Of a stretch of DNA of 7,233 nt, positions 1 through 5,134 are shown piece after piece (within the stretch, counting starts at the first letter, position 1; every line of letters begins with the position of its first letter). The notes beneath the pieces were generated by a model that saw only the letters and a list, made by a program, of their open reading frames with translations, was not told the DNA's origin and ran no database searches. The position numbers were made by a program, and so were the translations under genes. The DNA is from an uncultured Sutterella sp. (lineage in GTDB: Bacteria; Pseudomonadota; Gammaproteobacteria; Burkholderiales; Burkholderiaceae_F). The DNA is taken from contig CAAFNI010000118.1 of assembly GCA_900764215.1 (NCBI GenBank), positions 1 through 7,233 on the forward strand, written 5' to 3'.

Positions 1-726
1 ACGCAGCTGCTTCTGATACTGAACCGGCGAAAGAGACGGGACGGCACGGAACTGTCGGTGAAAGGTCGACGGTGCCATGGCTGCGCGCTCGGCGAGCGTG
101 GCGACGTCGACGGGCTCCGCGTAGTGACCGCGAAGCCACCGAACGGCCTTGAGGATGCGCGCGTTGGGTGCGGCGTCCGAGCAGATGTCGGCCAGGAGGC
201 GTCCCTCAGGACTGTCCAGAAGGAGGAAATGGATCTCCTTGAAGATCAAGGGGCCGAGGACCGATGCACGGCGCGGATTCTTCATGAGCGCCAGATATCG
301 GTAAAGCGCGTCGAGCAGTTCTTCAGAAACAGTCGTCACGACGGCGGTTTCGTGACTGTCTCTGAGATCGGCGCAGAGGCGTAGTTCCGGCGCCTCGGCG
401 AGAAGCTCCGTGACAAGCGCCCGATCAAGACGTATGGAAAGTGAGAGAAAGGGCGCCTTCGCCGAAGCTTCCTGAATCTGAAAGGCGCCGGGGAGGTCGA
501 GCGTCACAAGGGCGGCTTCTCCTGCGCTGTAGGAGAAGGACTTCCCGCCGATCAGGCTCAGCTTTTTGCCGCTCATCACCAAGGCGAACATGGGATCGTA
601 GAAGCACAGGCGGCTTTCTTGCGGCGAGTTGAAACGGGTGAGAGCCAAGCCCGGCAGAGGGGTTTCAATGCGTCCCTCTTCAGGCATGGCTTCCAGCGTG
701 AGTTGTCGAAGTCGTTCAAGCGTCAT
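1..726 (-). CDS. AraC-family transcriptional regulator (AraC_N type), C-terminus cut by the window edge
   Basis: An open frame runs without a stop from ATG at 726-724 to base 1, giving 242 residues that begin MTLERLRQLTLEAMPEEG. Residues about 10-170 look like the N-terminal cupin-type ligand domain of AraC_N regulators, with the typical stretch GPLIFKEIHFLLLDSPEGRL. Residues about 191-242 are the first helix-turn-helix of the AraC DNA-binding domain (AVRWLRGHYAEPVDVATLAE, then MAPSTFHRQFR) and enter the hallmark SPVQYQKQLR just as the window ends. Family members are usually about 290-310 residues, so about 50-60 residues, including the second helix-turn-helix, lie outside. The start fits the family's usual N-terminus, although only a run of Gs (731-735) could serve as ribosome-binding site. 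The gene lies 119 bases downstream of the ATPase on the same strand. Relatives often act beside oxidoreductase genes, but the ligand and targets cannot be read here. Confidence 0.9.
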   Translation of the reverse strand, partial: MTLERLRQLTLEAMPEEGRIETPLPGLALTRFNSPQESRLCFYDPMFALVMSGKKLSLIGGKSFSYSAGEAALVTLDLPGAFQIQEASAKAPFLSLSIRLDRALVTELLAEAPELRLCADLRDSHETAVVTTVSEELLDALYRYLALMKNPRRASVLGPLIFKEIHFLLLDSPEGRLLADICSDAAPNARILKAVRWLRGHYAEPVDVATLAERAAMAPSTFHRQFRAVPSLSPVQYQKQLR

Positions 727-752
727 GGCGCCCCCATTATCCATTCAAGAGA

Positions 753-789
753 CTGAAGTTCGGAGTGCATGCGCTTTACCGGACTTCAG
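753..789. repeat. inverted repeat between the ATPase and AraC genes, possible operator
   Basis: The arms CTGAAGTTCGG (753-763) and CCGGACTTCAG (779-789) are complementary at 10 of 11 positions, the eleventh being a possible G-U pair, around a 15-base centre that contains GCATGC. The repeat lies 27 bases upstream of the AraC start and 57 bases past the ATPase stop. No T-run follows on the - strand, so an intrinsic terminator for the ATPase is unlikely. An operator for the adjacent AraC gene, or a stable mRNA 3' end for the ATPase, would both fit; neither is shown. Confidence 0.5.
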
Positions 790-845
790 CAGAAAAGCAG
801 CTGTGGAGCAATTGCCGCAGGTGGTTTGATAGTTTTGAATGCTCG

Positions 846-2036
846 TCAGGCTCCGGCGGATGAGGAGCCGATTGCCTGGGGTTGCTCAAATTGGAAGAAC
901 TCCAGCGCGTTTTGGGGCGTGACGACATGGATTCGGCAGTCGGGGTACGCCTGATGAAATGCGTCGCCGGGACGTGCGTGGGCTTTCGGTGAGAGCTTGC
1001 ATTCGAAGGCCTCCATCTGACGGTCCTTCACTTCAATGAAGTCGAGCTCCTTGGGGCGGGGATCCTTTGTTCGCCAGAAGAACAGACGCTTTCTGTCCAG
1101 AAGAATGTCATGCATCTTCAGGCGCTCCATGAAGAAGAAGTTTTCCCAGATTGCGCCGGCATCGGGACGAGAGGACAGCGGTGAAAAGTCTTCAATGATG
1201 GCGTTGCGGACCCCAAGATCAGTGAAGTACACCTTCTTTCCTTTACGCAGTTCATTGTCAAGATTGCGCGAGTATGACGGAACGACCTTGATGACGGCGC
1301 AGGCTTCAAGGAGATCAAGGTAGCGCTGAACGGTTGTTTTGCTCAAGCCGATCTCGCTTCCAAGACTGTCGAAATTGATTTCAGATCCGATGCGGAAACT
1401 CAACTTGGTGACGAGGTCTGCAAATTGCGGATTCCGTCGGATCTGGGTCAGTTGCAGCAGATCCTTGAACAGGATGCCGTCCCGGTAGCCGATCAGTGTG
1501 TCGGGCGCTTCGTCAAAATTTGAAACGACCAAAGGATGAGTGCCGAAAATCATGAAGTTCTCGAGATTTTCCTGCACGTAGCCCCAGCTTCTGTGCGAAG
1601 CCAGCTCTTGCATGGCAAAAGGCCACATCCGCCTTTCCTTGTAGCGGCCGACAGCGGATTCACGGACGTTGCCGGCAAGGTCGAGGGCGGAGGAGCCGGT
1701 GGCGAAAATTCTCACGGGATTCGCACGTTCTTCGTTGGCGTCGACAAGCAGCTTGAGGACGTTTCCGATGTCCGGCACCTTTTGGGCTTCGTCGATGACA
1801 ATGGTTGGAGCCAGTCGGAGGGTGGCTTCGACGTCGGACGTTGTTTCAAACCGAAGCTGCTCCACATGGGTGCGCAAGTCGCAATTGAACCATCGCGCTT
1901 CAGTGCCGAGCTCCTTGACGAGGTTCTTCAAAAAGGTGGTCTTCCCGCAGCGTCTAGGTCCGATGATGACAACGGCTTGAGGCGGGGTTGCCGAGGAAAT
2001 GGTCGATGCTTGTGCGCGTGCGATGAAGGTTGGCAT
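846..2036 (-). CDS. AAA+ ATPase with winged helix and DUF4143-type C-terminal domain
   Basis: This 396-residue protein has the AAA_14 plus DUF4143 architecture. The Walker A motif is GPRRCGKTT (residues 26-34, Lys32), Walker B is TIVIDEAQK (78-86, Asp82 and Glu83), and a sensor-like strand FATGSSALDL follows at 111-120. Residues about 205-255 form a predicted winged helix (IGLSKTTVQRYLDLLEACAV). The C-terminal part has IWENFFFMERLK (296-307), then ELDF (Asp332) and ECK (Glu345, Lys347), spaced like a PD-(D/E)XK nuclease-fold core. All key residues seem intact, so ATP binding and hydrolysis are likely; the cellular role of the family is poorly known and no partner gene is evident. The ATG at 2036 is the only usual start downstream of an in-frame stop at 2069-2067, but no Shine-Dalgarno sequence precedes it. 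A palindrome and a likely promoter lie immediately upstream. Base composition looks more AT-rich than in the his genes, which suits an accessory, possibly transferred, gene. Confidence 0.9.
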   Translation of the reverse strand: MPTFIARAQASTISSATPPQAVVIIGPRRCGKTTFLKNLVKELGTEARWFNCDLRTHVEQLRFETTSDVEATLRLAPTIVIDEAQKVPDIGNVLKLLVDANEERANPVRIFATGSSALDLAGNVRESAVGRYKERRMWPFAMQELASHRSWGYVQENLENFMIFGTHPLVVSNFDEAPDTLIGYRDGILFKDLLQLTQIRRNPQFADLVTKLSFRIGSEINFDSLGSEIGLSKTTVQRYLDLLEACAVIKVVPSYSRNLDNELRKGKKVYFTDLGVRNAIIEDFSPLSSRPDAGAIWENFFFMERLKMHDILLDRKRLFFWRTKDPRPKELDFIEVKDRQMEAFECKLSPKAHARPGDAFHQAYPDCRIHVVTPQNALEFFQFEQPQAIGSSSAGA

Positions 2037-2051
2037 GTGATTTTCGATAAG

Positions 2052-2087
2052 TATACTGGCGAAAATTTAACGTTTTTCGCCAGTATA
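2052..2087. repeat. palindrome copy 1, overlapping the ATPase promoter
   Basis: A perfect inverted repeat has 14-bp arms, TATACTGGCGAAAA (2052-2065) and TTTTCGCCAGTATA (2074-2087), around the 8-base centre TTTAACGT. Its near edge is 15 bases upstream of the ATPase ATG. The outer six bases of each arm spell TATACT, a -10-like hexamer, in both directions. Its position and symmetry suggest an operator, most simply for autoregulation by a protein with a winged helix such as the ATPase; this is inference. It could also fold as a hairpin in any RNA crossing it. Confidence 0.85.
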
Positions 2088-2110
2088 GTTTCCGTTTTGT
2101 GGAATGGCAA
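2082..2110 (-). promoter_or_regulatory. predicted sigma70 promoter of the ATPase gene
   Basis: Read on the - strand, TTGCCA (2110-2105) is followed after exactly 17 bases by TATACT (2087-2082). The -10 hexamer is the outer end of the upstream palindrome arm, so a protein bound to the palindrome would block the polymerase. Transcription would start near 2075, giving an untranslated leader of roughly 40 bases without a clear Shine-Dalgarno sequence. Confidence 0.6.
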
Positions 2111-2166
2111 CTGTCTTGGAGAGCAGTGGTCAACCCTATGAAAGGGGGAGTAACCCGCGAATCTTT

Positions 2167-2249
2167 TGGGATTTTCGTAAAGTATACTGGCGAAAATTTA
2201 ACGTTTTTCGCCAGTATGCTTACCGAAACTTGTCACCCATCTTGGAGAG
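2167..2249 (-). repeat. degenerate second copy of the ATPase promoter and leader, containing palindrome copy 2
   Basis: Bases 2167-2217 match 2036-2086 with three mismatches in 51, including 38 identical bases (2180-2217 against 2049-2086). The palindrome here has 13-bp arms at 2184-2196 and 2205-2217 and the same TTTAACGT centre; the outermost pair is lost because 2218 is G where copy 1 has A. Similarity resumes beyond it: TGTCAC-CCA-TCTTGGAGAG (2231-2249) aligns with TGGCAA-CTG-TCTTGGAGAG (2105-2123), but the stretch between is 5 bases shorter. The would-be promoter on the - strand is therefore GTGACA, 12 bases, CATACT, which should not work, and no ATG follows at the expected place. It looks like a decayed duplicate of the ATPase control region. 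Only 43 bases remain between it and copy 1, so no second ATPase body is present. Confidence 0.75.
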
Positions 2250-2289
2250 AGCGAGAACGGTCCGCAGAGGTTTTTTGCCCGTCTCTTGC

Positions 2290-2497
2290 CTATTCCTGCC
2301 GCTTGCGGATGGGGGCGACGCGAGGCGCAGCCGGCGGTTTCGATTTCCTGAATCCCTTTGCGGGGACGTTCGGTTGTTCGAGATTTCGGAGCTTTTCGAC
2401 GAGGATGGGCGGGAAAGCATCCCGTTTGACGAGAAAAGTGAGTCGACTAAGGCCGTCTGCCTAGGCACTTCTGCTCAGACGGCGTGACGTCGGGCAT
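2290..2497 (-). pseudogene. possible frameshifted remnant of a small gene, family not recognised
   Basis: ATG at 2497-2495 opens MPDVTPSEQKCL and then hits a TAG at 2449-2447. If base 2461 is skipped, reading continues in another frame as ADGLSRLTFLVKRDAFPPIL and VEKLRNLEQPNVPAKGFRKS to a TAG at 2292-2290, for about 68 residues in all. That second frame has no start codon of its own and is closed upstream by a TAG at 2463-2461. The joined peptide has a protein-like mix: a hydrophobic/charged helical stretch followed by a basic, Pro/Ala-rich tail ending RKRQE. A weak resemblance to the GLSR...KR..FPP pattern of AlpA-like regulators is not enough to assign a family. Alternatives are chance open frames or a sequencing error in an intact gene. 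The rest of 2250-2537 shows nothing else convincing. Confidence 0.3.
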
Positions 2498-2537
2498 GAG
2501 GAGGCGTTTTTCCTGCGGGAAAATGGGCCCGGAAGGC

Positions 2538-2565
2538 TTGCCCAGGGACGTCCGCGTGCCATAAT
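2538..2565 (+). promoter_or_regulatory. predicted promoter of the his operon
   Basis: TTGCCC (2538-2543), a 16-base spacer and CATAAT (2560-2565) make a sigma70-type promoter, strengthened by an extended -10 TG at 2557-2558. Transcription would start near 2572, about 70 bases before the leader peptide. It is the best candidate between the relic at 2290-2497 and hisL and has the right direction and distance for a his leader transcript. Confidence 0.6.
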
Positions 2566-2574
2566 GACCGAAAG

Positions 2575-2594
2575 TCAGGCGGATTGATGCCTGA
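2575..2594 (+). other. small hairpin near the predicted start of the his leader RNA
   Basis: TCAGGC (2575-2580) and GCCTGA (2589-2594) pair perfectly around an 8-base loop. If transcription starts near 2572 this would sit at the very 5' end of the his mRNA, where it could protect the transcript; as DNA it could also be an operator. A second small inverted repeat, TTTGAA (2603-2608) with TTCAAA (2614-2619), follows. No function is shown for either. Confidence 0.3.
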
Positions 2595-2642
2595 TTCGAA
2601 ACTTTGAACAGAATTCAAACGCATACAGCCGGAGCACAAAAA

Positions 2643-2684
2643 GTGTATCTCTCCTCCCTTCGCCGCCATCATCACCATACGTAA
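2643..2684 (+). CDS. hisL: his operon leader peptide with four consecutive His codons
   Basis: A 13-codon frame starts at GTG 2643 and ends at TAA 2682-2684, reading M-YLSSLRR-HHHH-T with GTG as the initiator. The four His codons (CAT CAT CAC CAT) are at 2667-2678. A Shine-Dalgarno GGAG at 2631-2634 lies 8 bases before the GTG and decides the start; the only earlier in-frame candidate, TTG at 2604, has none. In enteric bacteria HisL is a 16-residue peptide with seven His residues whose translation senses charged tRNA-His. This one is shorter, with fewer His codons, but sits in the same place: upstream of an intrinsic terminator and hisG, with alternative RNA pairings between. Too short for routine gene callers. 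Confidence 0.85.
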   Translation: MYLSSLRRHHHHT

Positions 2685-2804
2685 GACATCCCTCGGGCGC
2701 GCAGACGCTGTCGGGAGGATGGATTCATGCTTTCGGCGGTGCGGAGTGAGACTCCAGCAGGACAATCAAGCAAAGCCCCCGGAAGCACGCCTTCCGGGGG
2801 CTTT
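2661..2804 (+). promoter_or_regulatory. his attenuator: competing leader RNA pairings
   Basis: Four segments can be read. Segment 1 (2661-2667, CGCCGCC, the two Arg codons and the first base of the His run) pairs with 2735-2741 (GGCGGTG) with one G-U. Segment 2 (2728-2739, TGCTTTCGGCGG) pairs with segment 3 (2776-2787) at 11 of 12 positions counting one G-U. Segment 3 otherwise pairs with segment 4 (2791-2804) to form the terminator. A ribosome stalled on the His codons would cover segment 1, free segment 2 to pair with segment 3, and so prevent termination. With enough charged tRNA-His the terminator forms. Local hairpins at 2743-2755 (GGAGT/ACTCC) and 2687-2721 fit within the scheme. The pairings were found by eye; relative stabilities were not computed. 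Confidence 0.75.
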
Positions 2805-2807
2805 TTT
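2772..2807 (+). terminator. Rho-independent terminator (his attenuator)
   Basis: AAAGCCCCCGGAAG (2772-2785) and CTTCCGGGGGCTTT (2791-2804) form a perfect 14-bp stem with the 5-base loop CACGC, followed by six T residues (2802-2807). It stands 87 bases after the hisL stop and 99 bases before hisG in the + direction, which is where a his attenuator belongs. Its left arm is also the target of the antiterminator strand at 2728-2739. Confidence 0.9.
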
Positions 2808-2906
2808 GCAACCCGGGCAGGCAGGGCGGCCGGGAGGCCGGATGCGAAGCGGTGCTTCGACGGACAACAGTCATCAACAAGTCAATTTCAAACATCAGGG
2901 AAGCAA

Positions 2907-3806
2907 ATGACCGAAACCAATCGTCTGAGGATTGCAATGCAGAAGTCGGGACGTCTCTCCGACGACTCGCAGGATCTTCTTGAACGCTGCGGACTCAAGG
3001 TCCGCTACCACGCACAGCGCCTGCTGGCAATGGCCGAGAACATGCCGGTCGAAATCCTGCGGGTTCGCGACGACGACATTCCCGGTCTCGTCATGGACGG
3101 GGTCGTGGATCTGGGGATCATCGGCGAAAACGTGCTCGAGGAGACGGTCCTCGCGCGCCGCAGCCAGGGAGAGGCCACGGAATTCAGGATGCTGCGCCGC
3201 TTCGACTTCGGGGGCTGCCGCCTCTCGATTGCGATTCCTGCCGACCAGACATGGGAGGGGCTCGAAAGCCTCAACGGCTGCCGCATCGCGACGAGCTATC
3301 CGCAGCTTTTGAAGCGGTGCTTCGACGAGCGCGGCCTCACGTTCAAGCCCTGTCTGCTGACGGGCTCCGTCGAGGTGGCCCCGCGCGCGGGGCTTGCAGA
3401 CGCGATCTGCGACCTCGTGAGCTCGGGCGCGACGCTTGAGGCGAACGGCCTGCGCGAAGTGGAGGTGGTCTACCGCTCGAAAGCCTGCCTCATTGCGAAG
3501 AAGGAGCCGCTCGACGCCGACAAGGAGGCGCTTCTCGGGAAGCTTCTCGTTCGCATGCAGGGCGTCTCGCGGGCCCGCGAATGCAAGTACATCATGCTGC
3601 ACGCCCCGAAGGCGAAGCTCGCCGAAGTGACGGCGCTTCTGCCGGGCGCGGAACATCCGACGATCCTGCCGCTTGCGGGGTCGGATGACCATGTGGCCCT
3701 TCACATGGTGAGCAGCGAAAGCCTTTTCTGGGAAACGATGGAGGAGCTCAAGGCGCTCGGCGCAAGCTCGATTCTCGTCCTGCCGATTGAAAAAATGATG
3801 GAGTAG
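2907..3806 (+). CDS. hisG: ATP phosphoribosyltransferase, long form
   Basis: HisG catalyses the first, committed step of histidine synthesis: ATP plus PRPP give phosphoribosyl-ATP and pyrophosphate. The 299-residue product has the same length as E. coli HisG and matches it closely from memory, starting MTETNRLRIAMQKSGRLSDD and ending ILVLPIEKMME. The PRPP-binding stretch is GLADAICDLVSSGATLEANG (162-181; Asp169 and SSGAT 172-176). GIIGENVL (70-77) belongs to the catalytic half. Residues about 225-299 form the ACT-like domain through which histidine inhibits long-form enzymes, so no HisZ partner is needed. The frame stays open back to 2727, but ATG 2907 has a Shine-Dalgarno AGGGA at 2897-2901 and gives the family's N-terminus; an earlier start would run through the terminator. 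First structural gene of the operon, behind the attenuator; hisD follows after 5 bases. Confidence 0.97.
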   Translation: MTETNRLRIAMQKSGRLSDDSQDLLERCGLKVRYHAQRLLAMAENMPVEILRVRDDDIPGLVMDGVVDLGIIGENVLEETVLARRSQGEATEFRMLRRFDFGGCRLSIAIPADQTWEGLESLNGCRIATSYPQLLKRCFDERGLTFKPCLLTGSVEVAPRAGLADAICDLVSSGATLEANGLREVEVVYRSKACLIAKKEPLDADKEALLGKLLVRMQGVSRARECKYIMLHAPKAKLAEVTALLPGAEHPTILPLAGSDDHVALHMVSSESLFWETMEELKALGASSILVLPIEKMME

Positions 3807-3811
3807 TCAAC

Positions 3812-5128
3812 ATGTCTCAATTCAACTTCAACGACGTGATCGAATGGGGTGCGCTCAACGAAGCGGAGCGCGACGACATCCTGCGCCGCCCGGCCGTGAT
3901 GGCGGGCGACCGCATCAAGACCGTGGTCGAGAGCATTCTCGAGGCCGTGCGCGAGCGCGGCGACGAGGCGCTGCGCGAATTCTCCGCGAAGTTCGACCGC
4001 ACGGAGGTGAAGGACTTCAGAGTGTCGGCGGCCGAGGTCGACGCCGCCGTGGCGAGACTTCCCGAAGACTTCATGGACGCGCTCAGGACGGCCGCCGCGA
4101 ACATCGAAAAGTTCCACGCAGCCGAAGTGCTCGAGCCCGTCACGGTCGAGACGATGCCCGGCGTGCGCTGCCAGCAGGTCACGCGTCCGATCGGCGCGGT
4201 GGGCCTCTACATCCCGGGCGGCACGGCGCCCCTCTTTTCCACGGTGCTGATGCTCGGCATCCCGGCGAAGATCGCGGGCTGCGGGCGCGTCATCCTCTGC
4301 TCGCCGCCTCCGATCGCCGATCCGATTCTGGCTGCTGCGCGCCTGTGCGGCATTGACGAGATCTATCAGGTGGGCGGCGCCCAGGCCGTGGCCGCCATGG
4401 CCTTCGGCACGGCGACGATCCCGCGCGTGGGCAAGATCTTCGGGCCGGGCAACGCCTACGTGACCGAAGCCAAGCGCCAGGTCTCGAGCCGCCCCGACGG
4501 CGCCGCCATCGACATGCCCGCGGGCCCCTCCGAAGTGCTCGTCATCGCGGACGCTGGCGCCGATCCCGCCTTCGTGGCGGCCGACCTTCTCTCCCAGGCC
4601 GAACACGGCCCGGACAGCCAGGTGGTGCTCGTGACGCCCTCGCGCGAACTCGCCGAAGCGACGGCGAAGGCCGTCGCCGCGCAGCTTTCCGAATTGCCGC
4701 GCCGCGAAATCGCCGAGAAGGCCCTGTCGGCGAGCCGTCTCATTCTGGTGAAGGACCTTGAGGAATGCGTGGAGGTCTCGAACCGCTATGCGCCCGAACA
4801 CCTGATCATTCAGACGCGCAACGCGCGCGAACTCGTGCCGCTCGTGCAGAATGCGGGCTCCGTCTTCGTGGGCGACTGGTCGCCCGAGTCGGGCGGCGAC
4901 TACGCCACCGGCACGAACCACGTGCTGCCGACCTACGGCTATGCGGCCACTTATTCGAGCCTTGGGCTTGCCGACTTCACGAAGCGCATGACCGTTCAGG
5001 AAATGACGCCGCAGGGCTTTGAAAAGCTCGGTCCCGCCATTGCGATTCTCGCCCACGCCGAGGAGCTCGACGCGCACAGGAACGCCGTTCTCGTGCGCAT
5101 GGCCCGAATCAAGCAGACGAAGGAGTGA
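3812..5128 (+). CDS. hisD: histidinol dehydrogenase
   Basis: HisD is a zinc-dependent cytosolic enzyme that oxidises L-histidinol to L-histidine via histidinaldehyde, using two NAD+; these are the last two steps of the pathway. The product has 438 residues (about 434 in E. coli). Zinc ligands of the family are present as Gln262 and His265 in SQAEHG, Asp363 in SGGDYATG, and His422 in DAHRNAV. The catalytic pair Glu329-His330 is in YAPEHL. Dinucleotide-binding segments VGGAQAVAAMAFGT (187-200) and FGPGNAYVTEAKR (210-222) are intact. A Shine-Dalgarno GGAG (3800-3803) overlaps the last codons of hisG, 8 bases before the ATG, suggesting translational coupling. hisC follows after 6 bases. Confidence 0.97.
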   Translation: MSQFNFNDVIEWGALNEAERDDILRRPAVMAGDRIKTVVESILEAVRERGDEALREFSAKFDRTEVKDFRVSAAEVDAAVARLPEDFMDALRTAAANIEKFHAAEVLEPVTVETMPGVRCQQVTRPIGAVGLYIPGGTAPLFSTVLMLGIPAKIAGCGRVILCSPPPIADPILAAARLCGIDEIYQVGGAQAVAAMAFGTATIPRVGKIFGPGNAYVTEAKRQVSSRPDGAAIDMPAGPSEVLVIADAGADPAFVAADLLSQAEHGPDSQVVLVTPSRELAEATAKAVAAQLSELPRREIAEKALSASRLILVKDLEECVEVSNRYAPEHLIIQTRNARELVPLVQNAGSVFVGDWSPESGGDYATGTNHVLPTYGYAATYSSLGLADFTKRMTVQEMTPQGFEKLGPAIAILAHAEELDAHRNAVLVRMARIKQTKE

Positions 5129-5134
5129 TGCGAG

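Noticed and set aside
2052..2217. The two palindromes as terminal repeats of a small mobile element, or as a CRISPR array
   Set aside because: There are only two units, with no target-site duplication seen around them and no repeat-spacer periodicity; their flanks also align as a simple promoter-region duplication.
1536..2464. + strand open frames at 1536-2141 and 2099-2464 that share the peptide KYTGENLTFFAS
   Set aside because: The shared peptide is only the duplicated palindrome read in frame; the first frame lies opposite the ATPase and neither resembles a known protein.
2220..2468. 82-residue - strand open frame ending beside palindrome copy 2
   Set aside because: Ser/Arg/Asn-rich composition without domain features; the alternative frame at 2290-2460 looks more protein-like.
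2507..2525. TTTTCC-TGCG-GGAAAA inverted repeat as a terminator
   Set aside because: Only a 6-bp AT-rich stem, with no gene ending nearby on either strand that would need it.
2727..2906. N-terminal extension of hisG to an ATG at 2727
   Set aside because: It would translate through the attenuator terminator, adds 60 residues absent from the family, and lacks the good Shine-Dalgarno found before 2907.
2895..3704. 269-residue open frame on the - strand opposite hisG
   Set aside because: Low-complexity Arg/Ala/His composition and complete overlap with hisG.
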